From assembly GCA_027492205.1 (NCBI GenBank), contig JAOZFN010000010.1, positions 61,924-125,923 of the forward strand: a stretch of DNA of 64,000 bases, written 5' to 3'. Position 1 is the stretch's first letter. Every line of letters starts with the position of its first letter. Positions 42,310-50,938 of the stretch are shown one piece after another. This DNA comes from Thermoproteota archaeon. Lineage in GTDB: Archaea > Korarchaeota > Korarchaeia > Korarchaeales > Korarchaeaceae. A model generated the notes under the pieces. The model made no database searches. It was given only the letters and a program-made list of their open reading frames with translations, and was not told the origin of the DNA. A program made the position numbers and the translations under genes.

Positions 42310-43008
42310 TTGACCGCCTCGCTTCGCGGGCGCGTCCAAAGGTCAACGCTTTCGACGTTTGTTCCCCTCGCCGCCCTGACCGTCGCGCTGACGGCGCCCG
42401 GGGCCTCCGCCCTCTAGCAGACAGAGGCCCCCAAGGTGACCGTGGTCCTCGCGCCCTACGGCGACGGCTGGGTCGACGTGATCATAGGGGCGAAGCTGCC
42501 GGAGGAGGCCTTCGTCGTGCTCCCGCTGCTCGGGGATCCTGACGCCGTCCTCGTGACCAGCGGCGACGGCGTCCCCCTGAGTTGCACGATCGGGGACGGG
42601 GCGGTGGTGGTCGAGGCAATGGGCGAGCGAGAGTTCGTCGTGTCCTACCAGACGCCCGACCTGGTGAAGAGAGTGAGGGGCGTCTGGGAACTCTCAGTGG
42701 ACGTCCCGACGGCCTCCAGGCTCGAGGTCCGCCTGGCAGCCGACGCGGTGATAGTGGGCCTCTCGCCCGTGCCAGCGGAGGTCGAGAGGGGTTCCAACGC
42801 CCTGACGATCACCTTCGACTCGGGGACGGCCAACGTCACCTACGCCCTCGCCAACTCCCAAGATGGGAGCTCGGCGCATTCGGCCGCGAACCCCTCTGGC
42901 TCGCAGGCCGTCGAGGGGGCCGCTTCGGGGGCGTCTCCTTACGCAGTGGCAGGGTTGGCCGCCGCGGTCGCCCTCGTCGCCCTCCTGGCGGCCGGTAGGA
43001 GGGGGTGA
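42310..43008 (+). pseudogene. Membrane-anchored ectodomain protein interrupted by an in-frame TAG
   Basis: TTG 42310 follows a strong ribosome binding site (GGGAGGTGAT, 42293-42302) and opens a signal peptide (STLSTFVPLAALTVALTAPG). An in-frame TAG at 42415-42417 falls exactly after the expected cleavage site. The frame then continues without further stops: QTEAPKVTVVLAPYGDGWVD, VVLPLLGDPDAVL, EFVVSYQTPDLV, ending with a membrane anchor (AVAGLAAAVALVALLAAGRR). Apart from the TAG the gene looks intact. It is a paralogue of the frameshifted gene at 8213 but lacks the winged helix. A point mutation, a sequencing error or recoding could explain the TAG. TAG serves as a normal stop elsewhere in the window (for example at 3876 and 6821). 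Confidence 0.68.
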
Positions 43009-43233
43009 CCATCCCCTCCCGTGCCCTTTCTTTGGATCCCGCCCGGCGGTTGGGCTGCGCCCCTCGGGGTCGTGGGGCCGCTCTCAGCGCGGGAAGGGGG
43101 GTGTCCCCTCTGAGGAGGGCCCCGCTTCCCCCAGCTTATTCGGGGGTGCTTAGTCCCATCCCGATCGAAGCGCTCAAACCGCCCTCGGTGGAATCCGCGC
43201 CTCGCCGCGTCGAGGCAGATCGGGCCGCGGCCG
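43009..43233. other. GC-rich intergenic region, nothing supported
   Basis: No frame with credible coding character on either strand. Several G and C runs could form hairpins (for example around 43090-43150). I could not fold it into a recognisable RNA. Confidence 0.35.
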
Positions 43234-43546
43234 CTACACCTCCCTGCACTCTCCCTTCACGAACCTCAGGTACCAGCCCCTCCAGGACTCCTCGCTCACC
43301 ACGTGCACTTCGAAGGGGTGGAAGAGGCCCAGCCTCTCCCTGAGCTCCGCCCTGAACGTGGCCCTCTCGGACTCCGTGGGCCCCCTGTCAAGGACCACGG
43401 CGACGTCTATGTCGCTGAGCGCCGTGGTCCCCCCTCAGGGTGCTCCCGAACAGGTAGACCCTCACCCCAGGCCCAAAGCGCTCTCGGGCGAGGTCCCTTA
43501 TCGCGACGAGGTGCCTCCTCAGGCTCCGCCTTTAGGCCTCCACCAC
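43234..43546 (-). pseudogene. MNT-type minimal nucleotidyltransferase, frameshifted
   Basis: Two frames combine into a small nucleotidyltransferase. The N-terminal part reads RRHLVAIRDLARERFGPGVR and VYLFGSTLRG (the GS active-site motif). After a one-base discrepancy in the C6 run at 43429-43434, TTALSDIDVAVVLDRGPTES provides the DxD pair, followed by LGLFHPFEVHVVSEESWRGW and a stop at 43234. MNT proteins act as antitoxins that AMPylate HEPN toxins, or occur as solitary domains. A double GTG at 43541-43546 after GGAGGTG could be the start, but TAA follows three codons later, so the N-terminus is unclear or also damaged. Confidence 0.6.
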
Positions 43547-43943
43547 CTCCGCCGACCCTGGGCGTTAAGATCGCTGGCCGCGGCCGCGGGGCGGGGTGGG
43601 GCCCACCCCGCCCCACCCGGAACTCCGGCGCCCTTGGCAGCTCCACGAGGTACAACCACACCTCCCTCGGCAGCCTGCCCCTATTCAGCCTCCTGACCTC
43701 CTCCAGCCACTCGTCAACGCTGTCGAAGCCGCTCAGCAACACGTAGTCCTCGAGCTTGTCCCTGTCCTCCGGCAGCCTTAGGCGGCCCCACTCCGTCACG
43801 GTGACCTCGAGCGTCGCCGGGAGGTCCCTGCGGATCTTGACCCCGTGCCTCCCCCCGCTCCTCCTCCTGGCCCTGAGAGTGAGGACGAAGCCGTGCCGGT
43901 GAAGAAACTCAAGCGCCCTGGCGCTCTTGAAGTAGATCACCAA
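43407..43943 (-). CDS. ASCH/PUA-like domain protein (C-terminal end uncertain)
   Basis: The first 105 residues form a compact domain: MVIYFKSARALEFLHRHGFV, VKIRRDLPATLEVTVTEWGR, DYVLLSGFDSVDEWLEEVRR, LPREVWLYLVELP. The SGF-S-EEW-like helix and closing strand resemble ASCH-type RNA-binding domains. After about residue 110 the frame passes through a GC palindrome and then over the nucleotidyltransferase gene as low-complexity sequence, which is unlikely to be real. A one-base shift in the palindrome would end the protein at TAA near 43565. Start at 43943. Likely co-transcribed with the nucleotidyltransferase. Confidence 0.55.
   Translation of the reverse strand: MVIYFKSARALEFLHRHGFVLTLRARRRSGGRHGVKIRRDLPATLEVTVTEWGRLRLPEDRDKLEDYVLLSGFDSVDEWLEEVRRLNRGRLPREVWLYLVELPRAPEFRVGRGGPHPAPRPRPAILTPRVGGGGGGLKAEPEEAPRRDKGPRPRALWAWGEGLPVREHPEGGPRRSAT
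43588..43614. repeat. Perfect GC-only inverted repeat (13 bp arms)
   Basis: GGGGCGGGGTGGG and its exact complement CCCACCCCGCCCC are separated by a single G. It lies at the end of the ASCH-like domain and upstream of the nucleotidyltransferase. It could be a strong hairpin, and also a place where base calling fails. Confidence 0.8.
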
Positions 43944-44073
43944 GCCGCCGGCCCCCCGATCCGACGTCCGCGGTCGGCCTCATGAGCGTTGCGGCGGGTT
44001 CCGGGATCGAGTCACAATGTAACCCGCGCGGGGGAGGGCCCTCCCGACCTTCTTTCTCATATTATGTCGCATC

Positions 44074-44085
44074 TTTATATATAAG
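44074..44085 (+). promoter_or_regulatory. Strong TATA box of the AbiE-like pair
   Basis: TTTATATATAAG is the best TATA box in this region and lies 26 bp before ATG 44105. It implies a leaderless transcript of the two-gene unit 44105-45618. Confidence 0.7.
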
Positions 44086-44104
44086 CGAAGTGAATTGGAA
44101 CTAG

Positions 44105-44962
44105 ATGCTCACGGGGGCTGGCATGAGGGCGCTCCGGGCCGTGGCCGTGGAGGGGGCCTCGAGCCCGAGGGAGGTGGCCCGGCTCCTGGGCCTCAGCGTG
44201 AGGCAGGCTCAGAGGCTGCTAGGGAGGCTCGAGCGCGAGGGCCTCGTCGAGAGGGAGAGGGGCGCCGTCCGGCTCGCCAGGACGCAGCACGCCCTCGCCC
44301 TCGCCAGGCTCCTGGCCGGGGGGCTGGAGTGGGGGAGCCCCGCCTCCCTCCTCCTCACGGGCCCCGGGTTGAGGATCTCCCTGGCCTCCCCCAGGCCCCT
44401 GGACCTGGGCCAGGTGCTCAGGCTGTCCGGCCTGCCGAGGTCCACCTTCTACCGCGTGCTCCCCCGGATGGTGGACTCCGGCTGGCTGCTGGAGGTGGGG
44501 CCGAGGCTCTACGTCTCCTTCGCCTGGGCCGGAGGGGGATCCGCTGGCGACCTGGCGGACGTGGTGAGGGGGTACGCCTCCTTCCTCGCGTTGAGGTTCT
44601 CCAGGCCCGGGGCTGTCGTGCTCTGGACTAACGGGGATCGTGCCGTTGTGAGGGCCAGGGCGGGCTTCTCGGAGGGGGAGCCCACGGCGTTCTCGGCCTT
44701 CCCGAAGTTCGGGATTCCGGTGCTCCTGCCCGAGTCCAGGGAGTACGCCCTGCCCAAGAGGGGGCTGGGCCCGCAGGAGGTGTTCGACCACGCCTGCCTG
44801 CTGGCGGACGACTACAGGCTGAGGGCGCTCTGCCTCGCCTTCTACTCGAGGAACAGGCGGCTCCTGGCCAGGCACGAGGCCTTCGAGAGGGTCCTGCGGG
44901 GGGAGGAGCTGGAGGGCTGGCCTACTCCGGGGGAGCTGAGGGGGATCGGGGTGGTCTCTTGA
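44105..44962 (+). CDS. AbiEi-like winged-helix protein, probable antitoxin/regulator
   Basis: A 285-residue protein with two winged-helix units: residues 5-55 (LRAVAVEGASSPREVARLLG, SVRQAQRLLGRLEREGLVER) and about 98-140 (LGQVLRLSGLPRSTFYRVLP, RMVDSGWLLEVGPRLYVSFA). The C-terminal region (GYASFLALRFSRPGAVVLWT, AFSAFPKFGIPVLLPES) is mixed alpha/beta. The stop overlaps the start of the nucleotidyltransferase-like gene by 4 bp. Winged-helix protein plus nucleotidyltransferase in this order matches the AbiEi/AbiEii type IV toxin-antitoxin layout. The family identity of the C-terminal domain is not certain. Confidence 0.65.
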   Translation: MLTGAGMRALRAVAVEGASSPREVARLLGLSVRQAQRLLGRLEREGLVERERGAVRLARTQHALALARLLAGGLEWGSPASLLLTGPGLRISLASPRPLDLGQVLRLSGLPRSTFYRVLPRMVDSGWLLEVGPRLYVSFAWAGGGSAGDLADVVRGYASFLALRFSRPGAVVLWTNGDRAVVRARAGFSEGEPTAFSAFPKFGIPVLLPESREYALPKRGLGPQEVFDHACLLADDYRLRALCLAFYSRNRRLLARHEAFERVLRGEELEGWPTPGELRGIGVVS

Positions 44963-45618
44963 GGGCCTGGGGGGCCGGGGATCTTGCTCGCCTGCTTGAG
45001 GGTGTAGCGGAGAGGTACGAGGCCCTAGCAACTAGGGCCTACGCGCTCAGAGGGACCGCTCTGACCCTCCTGGGCCTCAAGGCCTCCACGCTCGACGTCG
45101 ACCTGGCGTTCGAGGGCTGGGGTGGCGTCAGGGCGTTCGCCTCGGCGCTGAGGTACTCGGGCCTGGAGGAGCTGTCGGGCCTCGAGGTGTCCGAGGACGA
45201 GCGCGCGGGCCTGGCCGTCGCCGAGTCCAGGAGGGCGGGGGTCAGGTTCGACCTCTACGCCGGGAGGGTGATGGCCGCCGCGATCTCACCCGGCATGGTG
45301 GAGAGGAGCGTTGACTACGCGAGCCTGGGCTGGCTTGAGCTCAGGGTTCTCTCCCTGGAGGACGTTGCCCTGCTCAAGCTGGCCGCAGGGAGGGAGAAGG
45401 ACAGGGAGGACCTGGTCGCGGCTCTGAGGGTCAGGAGGGTAGACTGGGACGTGGTCGCATCGGAGCTTGACTGGCAGGCGGCCAACTCCCCGAGGGGGGA
45501 GGAGCTGCTCTCCAAGGTGTCGGCCTCCCTGCGGGAGTGGCGGGACGTGCCGGCTCTCCACTGGATCAGGGGCAGGCTGGGGCTTCGGGACCCCTCCCCC
45601 GACGCCGAGGGGCGCTAG
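44959..45618 (+). CDS. AbiEii/DUF6036-like nucleotidyltransferase, probable toxin
   Basis: A 219-residue protein starting at TTG 44959. The fold marks of the AbiEii/DUF6036 group are seen: RGTALTLLGLKASTLDVDLA (G-T-A, then x-DvDl) near residues 30-50, FASALRYSGLEELSG, FDLYAGRVMAAAISPGM (second-strand Asp), and LRVLSLEDVALLKLAAGREK followed by DREDL (the conserved K-x-x-AGR-x-KD-x-x-D helix). These enzymes transfer nucleotides to tRNA or other targets and are toxins when unopposed. The 4 bp overlap with the preceding gene suggests balanced expression. Confidence 0.75.
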   Translation: MRAWGAGDLARLLEGVAERYEALATRAYALRGTALTLLGLKASTLDVDLAFEGWGGVRAFASALRYSGLEELSGLEVSEDERAGLAVAESRRAGVRFDLYAGRVMAAAISPGMVERSVDYASLGWLELRVLSLEDVALLKLAAGREKDREDLVAALRVRRVDWDVVASELDWQAANSPRGEELLSKVSASLREWRDVPALHWIRGRLGLRDPSPDAEGR

Positions 45619-45792
45619 GCGGACCCGAGCGTAGCTGGCCCTCATGAACGTTGAGGCGGCGCGGAGGGGTCGTTGACCGATGGCGGTCAACGATCCTCCG
45701 AGGGACCTGCGCCTCTGCGCGGTCGCGTGGGGGGAACCCGCTGGGACGGCACACTTAATAGGCGAGAGGACCCGCGCCGAGGTGAAGGAGGG

Positions 45793-46056
45793 ATGGTTGA
45801 GACGTCCCTGCTGGAGCTCGACCTGAGGAGGGTCCTGAGGAGGGTCGAGGAGCTCAGCGGGGTGCGACTGCCGGAGTCGGTCTTGGAGGTCTCCCTGGAG
45901 CCCGACCTCGGGCTCCTCTGCGTGAGGTTCGGGAGGCCCAAGGGGGAGGAGCTCGGAGAGCCCGTGCACCTCGGAATCCACCTATTCAGGGACTCCGAGA
46001 CCGGAGAGATAACCGCTGTGGAGGTGCTCGAGCCTAGCAAGCTCTTGAACGAATAA
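45793..46056 (+). CDS. DUF2283-like small protein
   Basis: An 87-residue protein from ATG 45793, preceded by GAAGGAGGG (ribosome binding site). It begins with an acidic helix (SLLELDLRRVLRRVEELSGV). The C-terminal strand pair HLGIHLFRDSETGEITAVEV, LEPSKLL resembles DUF2283, a small domain often encoded beside toxins, where D-x-x-G-x-i-x-x-iE-i-l is conserved. A TATA-like CTTAATAGG at 45752-45760 lies upstream. It sits beside a PIN-domain remnant, which supports an antitoxin-like origin. Confidence 0.6.
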   Translation: MVETSLLELDLRRVLRRVEELSGVRLPESVLEVSLEPDLGLLCVRFGRPKGEELGEPVHLGIHLFRDSETGEITAVEVLEPSKLLNE

Positions 46057-46153
46057 GGAGCTTCGAATCGACTTTTTTCTGAGAGGCGCCTTTACATCTC
46101 CGCGAGAGGAACGAGAGAGTGAGTCTTCTCTTTCACGGCCGGGCGGGCCGCCG

Positions 46154-46336
46154 GCGGACTGCGCGACCTACGACGTATACGACTGCGCGTACCTCGCCCT
46201 GGCCCTGCAGGAGGGGGCCTCGGCCATAGTCACCATGGACACGGACTTCGAGCGCCTCGCCCCGGCGGTCGGGCTGAGGTACGAGAACCCGGTCCCGCCC
46301 GAGGTCTTGAGGAGGTTCACGGCCTTCGGCCGGTGA
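46154..46336 (+). pseudogene. PIN-domain (VapC-like) C-terminal remnant
   Basis: An open frame without a start encodes the C-terminal third of a PIN domain: YDVYDCAYLALALQEGASAI with the conserved acidic helix, then VTMDTDFERLAPAVGLRYEN (the T-x-D-x-D-F core), ending VLRRFTAFGR. The N-terminal half with the first catalytic Asp is missing; upstream sequence shows no matching frame. It is a relic of a VapC-type toxin, probably once paired with the DUF2283-like gene just upstream. Confidence 0.75.
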
Positions 46337-46459
46337 GTCGGGACAGGCATCCGGACCCTCCTCCCTCGTCTTTCTGGAGTCACCTCTCCCCCCTCGGTTC
46401 CCTGATACTTCTCCTTTATGTGACGTGGCGGGGCAGGAGGAAGGTGGGAGGCGAAGGCC

Positions 46460-47199
46460 GTGGGTAAGAGGAAGATTTCCCTCTTTGATCTGTTCCTCTG
46501 GGTTCTCTACGCGATCGCGTGGATCATAGTCCTAGGGACTGGGTGGCTGCACGCCGCGTTTCCAGTGGAACGGGTTCCGCCTACCTTCACATCCTTTTCC
46601 CTCACGCTGGCTCTCGTTCTAGTCGCAGCAGGAGTTGGGGGAGCCTTGGGGTCTTGGCTGAGGGTGGGTCGCCTGAAGGCCATGGCCCTCCTGCTTACTC
46701 TCCTAGTGATAGGAAGTGGAGCCTACGCGATGATTGCTTCCCCCGCTCCGCGGCTATTTGTTCTTCACGAGGCGGACGGAGTGAACGGGATTCTGGAGGA
46801 AGGCATCCACACGCTGAGTGGCGGGAAACTCGCGGTGTTGTACGCCGCCGAGCCAGAGACAGATGCCTATGTGGCGTTCGACTGGGGCAAATCTCCCTCG
46901 TGCGACTTCCCCCAGATGAAGAGCAACTTGGCTGGAATTCCGCAGAACTGGACTGTCGGAGAGATAGCGTTGACCGAAATACACTCCCAAGTCCGCTTTT
47001 GTGCCAGCGTCGAGGATCGGTTTCTCAAAGAGAGGTACGAGGTCGCGGCACCATTTACCCGCTAGATGAATCCTGGAGGATCAGCCTCCGATACAGCTGG
47101 GAAGATACCGAGGCATCCTTTGCCGTGTGGTTAGCGGCGGCCTCCGTGGTGGCCAGTACCATCCTAGGATATCTAGTTGAGAGAAGGTTGAAGAGTTGA
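46460..47199 (+). pseudogene. Membrane-anchored ectodomain protein with one frameshift
   Basis: The frame from 46460 encodes two membrane helices (FLWVLYAIAWIIVLGTGWLH; LTLALVLVAAGVGGALGSWL), a third (AMALLLTLLVIGSGAYAMIA) and an extracellular domain (LHEADGVNGILEEGIHTLSG onward), then stops at 47065. One added T in the TTT at about 47055 joins it to YPLDESWRISLRYSWEDTEA and a last helix (AVWLAAASVVASTILGYLVE), ending at 47199. The base composition is less GC-rich than its neighbours, suggesting transfer. No family recognised. Confidence 0.6.
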
Positions 47200-47278
47200 A
47201 GAAGTGAGGCTCTAGGCCATGATCACTCCGTCTGCCACGGCCTGGAGGGTGAGAAAAATGGTTGTTAGAGGTCGGCGC

Positions 47279-49207
47279 TCACTCTCCGCCCTCGTAGAGG
47301 GCCTTGAACTCCTCGTACGCCTTCTTGACCTCCTCGACAGAGGCCTCGTCCTCTAGCGTGGTGAGGTCCCCGACCTCCTCCCCAGAGACCACGGCCCTCA
47401 GGACCCTCCTCATGATCTTCCCGCTCCTGGTCTTCGGGAGCCTCTGGACGAAGTGGACCTCGCTTGGCACGTACAAGGGGCTGATCTCCCCGCGTATGAA
47501 CTCCCTGATGGAGTCTCTCAGCTCGGGGCCGGGAGAGAACCCCTCCCTCAGGAGCACGAAGGCCACTGGCGTCTCCCCCTTGACGGGGTGCGGCTTCCCC
47601 ACCACAGCGGCCTCGGCCACCGCCTCGTGGGACACGAGAGCGCTCTCGAGCTCCATAGTGCCGATCCTGTGCCCCGAAACCTTGAGCACCTCGTCGGCCC
47701 TTCCCAGCAGCCAGAAGTATCCGTCCTCGTCTCTCATGGCGTAGTCTCCCGTGTAGTACCACCCGGGGAACTTGGACCAGTAGACCTCCCTGTACCTTAC
47801 GGGGTCCCTGTACACCCCGAGGAGCATGGAGGGCCACGGCCTCTTGATCACCAGGTACCCCCTCACGCCCGGGGGGACGGGATTCCCGCCCTCGTCGACC
47901 ACGTCGGCCTCGACTCCGGGGAGGGGCAGCGTGGCCGACCCGGGCTTCAGCGGCACTAGGGATATCCCGGGGCAGGGGGCGATCATGTTGGCCCCCGTCT
48001 CGGTCTGCCACCATGTGTCCACTATCGGGCACCTCTCGCCCCCTATCACCCTGTAGTACCACCTCCACGCCTCGGGGTTGATGGGCTCGCCCACAGTCCC
48101 CAGAAGCCTCAGGGAGCTGAGGTCGTGCCTCTTCGGCCACTCCTCCCCGTACCTCATGAACATCCTTATCGCGGTGGGCGAGGTGTAGAGCACCGTCACC
48201 CCGTGCCTCTCGACGATGGACCACCACCTGTCCGGCGAGGGGTAGTCCGGGGCGCCCTCGTACATCACGGTCGTGGCCCCGGTGACGAGTGGCCCGTAGA
48301 CGATGTAGCTGTGCCCGGTTATCCACCCGATGTCCGCGGCCGTCCAGAAGATGTCCTCGTCCCTGACGTCGAACACCCACCTCATGGTGGACTCCACGCC
48401 CACCAGGTAACCGCCGGTGCCGTGGACGATCCCCTTGGGCTTGCCCGTCGTGCCGGAGGTGTAGAGGATGAACAGCGGGTGGGTGCTCTCGACGGGCTCG
48501 GGCTCGACGTAGTCGCGGGCCCCCTCCATCAGGTCGTGCCACCAGTAGTCCCTGCCCTCCTGCATCGACACCTCTGAGCCAGTCCTCCTGACGACCACGA
48601 CGGTCTCTATGGACGGGGCCCTGTCGACGGCCTCGTCCGCGATCCTCTTCAGCGGCACGACCTTTCCCCTCCTGTACCCGCCGTCGGCCGTGACCAGGAC
48701 CTTGGCCCTCGAGTCGTTGATCCTGTCGGCGAGGGCCGTCGAGCTGAAGCCCGAGAAGACCACCGTGTGCACGGCGCCGATCCTGGCGCACGCCAGCATA
48801 GCCACCGGCAGCTCGGGGATCATGGGGAGGTAGATTGCCACCCTGTCGCCCTTCCTGACGCCCAGGTCCTTCAGCACGGAGGCGAACCTGTTGACCTCCC
48901 TGTAGAGCCTGTAGTAGGTTATCACCTTCTCGTCGCCGGGCTCTCCCTCCCAGATTATCGCGGCCTTGTTCTTCCTCCAGGTGGCCACGTGCCTGTCGAG
49001 CGCGTTGTGGCTGGCGTTGATCCTCCCGCCGACGAACCACCTGGCGTACGGCGGGTCCCACTCCAGCACCCCGTCCCAGGTCTTGAACCAGTCGAGCCTC
49101 TTGGCCTGCTCCGCCCAGAAGCCCTCTGGGTCTCTCATGGACCTCTCGTACACCTCCTCATATCTCCTGGGCCAGATTCTCGACTCGGTCGGGAGCGGTC
49201 CCTCCAC
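47279..49207 (-). CDS. acsA: Acetyl-CoA synthetase (AMP-forming)
   Basis: The 642 residues cover a complete acyl-CoA synthetase. The AMP-binding motif is [20 protein letters not shown]; other core motifs are [30 protein letters not shown], and the C-terminal [11 protein letters not shown] with the lysine whose acetylation controls the enzyme. The N-terminus ([20 protein letters not shown]) and [14 protein letters not shown] segment are typical of acetyl-CoA synthetase. It activates acetate at the cost of two phosphate bonds. GTG 49207 is the start because an in-frame TGA lies three codons upstream. A TATA box at 49356-49369 implies a leader of about 125 nt. Confidence 0.96.
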   Translation of the reverse strand: MEGPLPTESRIWPRRYEEVYERSMRDPEGFWAEQAKRLDWFKTWDGVLEWDPPYARWFVGGRINASHNALDRHVATWRKNKAAIIWEGEPGDEKVITYYRLYREVNRFASVLKDLGVRKGDRVAIYLPMIPELPVAMLACARIGAVHTVVFSGFSSTALADRINDSRAKVLVTADGGYRRGKVVPLKRIADEAVDRAPSIETVVVVRRTGSEVSMQEGRDYWWHDLMEGARDYVEPEPVESTHPLFILYTSGTTGKPKGIVHGTGGYLVGVESTMRWVFDVRDEDIFWTAADIGWITGHSYIVYGPLVTGATTVMYEGAPDYPSPDRWWSIVERHGVTVLYTSPTAIRMFMRYGEEWPKRHDLSSLRLLGTVGEPINPEAWRWYYRVIGGERCPIVDTWWQTETGANMIAPCPGISLVPLKPGSATLPLPGVEADVVDEGGNPVPPGVRGYLVIKRPWPSMLLGVYRDPVRYREVYWSKFPGWYYTGDYAMRDEDGYFWLLGRADEVLKVSGHRIGTMELESALVSHEAVAEAAVVGKPHPVKGETPVAFVLLREGFSPGPELRDSIREFIRGEISPLYVPSEVHFVQRLPKTRSGKIMRRVLRAVVSGEEVGDLTTLEDEASVEEVKKAYEEFKALYEGGE

Positions 49208-49534
49208 CGCGCGTCACCCCCGGTCTCGGCAACTCGAGTTCTCGGATAGATTGCGGCAATCGGTCTGGCTGGCAGCCTAACCGCTCAGCCTGGAGCGCTG
49301 ATCGTCCGGCGCGATCGAGGGGACCGAAGAAGGTTGCTGGGCGCGAATTCAAGAATTATATAAATATTACTCTAAACAGCTTTTCCAAAAAATCTCGCGG
49401 AGGCGCCCCGCCCGGCTTTGGGAGACGAGCACCCCGCGCCTCGCCCAGGGCGTTGGAGTTGATCTTTGAGAGCGCCGGTTCCCGCGAACCACACCTCTGT
49501 GGGCGACTCTCAATTGAGACAGGGGACTCACTGC
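49208..49534. promoter_or_regulatory. Promoter and leader region of acetyl-CoA synthetase gene
   Basis: About 330 bp without a credible gene. The AT-rich block TTATATAAATATTA at 49356-49369 stands out against GC-rich surroundings and would be a strong minus-strand TATA box, leaving about 125 nt of transcribed leader before acsA. The part from 49390 to 49530 holds no feature I can name. Confidence 0.5.
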
Positions 49535-50017
49535 TCACTCGATCAGTATCAGGCCGTAAGCGGCCCTCTCAGAGAAGTCGAACTCGAGCAGCGAGTCGAG
49601 CTCCAGCCCAACGGCACAGGTGGCCGGCCTGACCAGGTGGGGGGTCGGGCACTCACCCCCACCCCCTCCCTCCGCGGCGGGACACGGATCGCAGAGCCTG
49701 CAGGGCCCCGGAAACAGGGCGAAGGCGTAGAGCTTTCCGCTGAGGGTGAACTCACGCTCCCTCTCGAGCAGCCACCTCTGGGCCTCGGCCTCAAATCTCT
49801 CCCTGGGCTCTCCTCCCTCCGGCTCGAACCTCACCACCAGGGCCCGACTGAAGTGGGAGGCCCACTCCCTCGCCTCCCTCCAGCTAGGAGAGGCGGGAGG
49901 GCAGGACGGGGATCTCCCGCGGAGTTCACACGCCAGGCACTTCCAGACCGGCCTGGGCGTGAACCTCAGGCCCCGGGCCTCGACCTCCCTCGCCCAGGTG
50001 ACCCTCAACCGACACAT
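49535..50017 (-). CDS. DUF2284-like metal-binding protein
   Basis: A 160-residue protein with the cysteine layout of DUF2284: VWKCLACELRGRSPSCPPAS near residue 26-45, and PGPCRLCDPCPAAEG near 115-129, followed by HLVRPATCAVGLELDSLLEF. Such proteins are predicted to bind metal or an Fe-S cluster. ATG 50017 (MCRLRVTWAREV) is about 30 bp from a TATATT element at 50045-50050, so a leaderless start is preferred over the frame maximum at 50080. Divergent from the ZIP transporter. Confidence 0.75.
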   Translation of the reverse strand: MCRLRVTWAREVEARGLRFTPRPVWKCLACELRGRSPSCPPASPSWREAREWASHFSRALVVRFEPEGGEPRERFEAEAQRWLLEREREFTLSGKLYAFALFPGPCRLCDPCPAAEGGGGGECPTPHLVRPATCAVGLELDSLLEFDFSERAAYGLILIE

Positions 50018-50044
50018 CACCCACTTGACCCCGGGGCGTCCGCC

Positions 50045-50050
50045 TATATT
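50045..50050. promoter_or_regulatory. TATATT element shared by divergent genes
   Basis: It is the only AT-rich block between the two starts. It lies 25 bp before GTG 50072 on the plus strand and 30 bp before ATG 50017 on the minus strand, so the same element may direct both transcripts. Confidence 0.5.
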
Positions 50051-50071
50051 CACCACCCACCGCGGCCGCCC

Positions 50072-50818
50072 GTGGACCAAGTCGCGCTCGGATTCCTCGG
50101 AAGCCTGGCGGCCGGGCTGATGACGGCGCTAGGCGCGCTCCCCGCCCTCCTGCTGCACGGAGAGGTGCCAGACAGGGTGATGGACGTGCTCTACGGCCTG
50201 GCGGCCGGGGTCATGCTTGCGGCCAGCGCGTTCAGCCTACTCGTGCCCGCCCTGGAGGCCGGCTCCGTCCAAGAGGTCACCGCGGGGTTCGTCCTCGGCG
50301 GCGCGCTGATCGAGGCCGGAGACAGGCTGATACCTCACGTCCACCCCGTGTACGGTGAGGAGGGTCCCCCGTCCAGGCTCCGGAGGGTCTGGCTCCTCGT
50401 GCTGGCGATGACGATCCACAACTTCCCGGAGGGCATGGCGGTGGGCGTGGCCTTCGGCTCGGGGGAGCTGGGTAGGGCTACGGCGCTGGCGACGGCCATA
50501 GGCATACAGAACGTGCCTGAGGGGCTGGCCGTCTCCGCCCCGCTGGTCAGAGAGGGTTACGGGGGCCTGAGGGCCACGGTGTACGGGGCGCTGACGGGGC
50601 TGGTGGAGCCGGTGGGCGGGCTCATCGGGGCCCTAGCCGTCACCCGCGCGTCTGCCGTGCTGCCGATGGCGATGGGGCTCGCGGCAGGAGCCATGATATT
50701 CGTCGTGAGCGACGAGATGATACCGGAGAGCCACAGGAAGGGGCACGAGAGGTGGGCCACCGCCGGTGTGATACTGGGCTTCGCCCTCATGATGTTCTTG
50801 GACAGCGCATTCGGCTGA
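50072..50818 (+). CDS. ZIP-family divalent metal transporter
   Basis: A 248-residue, eight-helix ZIP transporter. Helix 4 carries TIHNFPEGMAVGVAFGSGEL (H-N-x-P-E-G) and helix 5 carries GIQNVPEGLAVSAPLVREGY, the paired metal-binding motifs. The first helices are GFLGSLAAGLMTALGALPAL and GLAAGVMLAASAFSLLVPAL. It imports zinc or iron down a gradient. A much longer frame reaches back to 49466 but that part overlaps the opposite gene; GTG 50072, 25 bp after TATATT, is the leaderless start. Confidence 0.93.
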   Translation: MDQVALGFLGSLAAGLMTALGALPALLLHGEVPDRVMDVLYGLAAGVMLAASAFSLLVPALEAGSVQEVTAGFVLGGALIEAGDRLIPHVHPVYGEEGPPSRLRRVWLLVLAMTIHNFPEGMAVGVAFGSGELGRATALATAIGIQNVPEGLAVSAPLVREGYGGLRATVYGALTGLVEPVGGLIGALAVTRASAVLPMAMGLAAGAMIFVVSDEMIPESHRKGHERWATAGVILGFALMMFLDSAFG

Positions 50819-50938
50819 CGGTCGGAAAGAGGACCTGACCCCGCCGGCCACGCCTCGCCGCCCGCCCACATGCCTCGCGCAGGCCGCCTCTCACCAGACT
50901 CTCAAAGAGCCTCCGGGCATATGCCCAATGACCTCGCC

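Noticed and set aside
42310..43008. Pyrrolysine decoding of the TAG
   Set aside because: TAG ends several clearly normal genes here and no pyl genes are present; kept only as a remote option within the finding.
43160..43190. Short match to the CCCATCCCGA loop of 5S rRNA
   Set aside because: The flanks do not provide the terminal helix or the rest of the 5S secondary structure, so it is a chance similarity.
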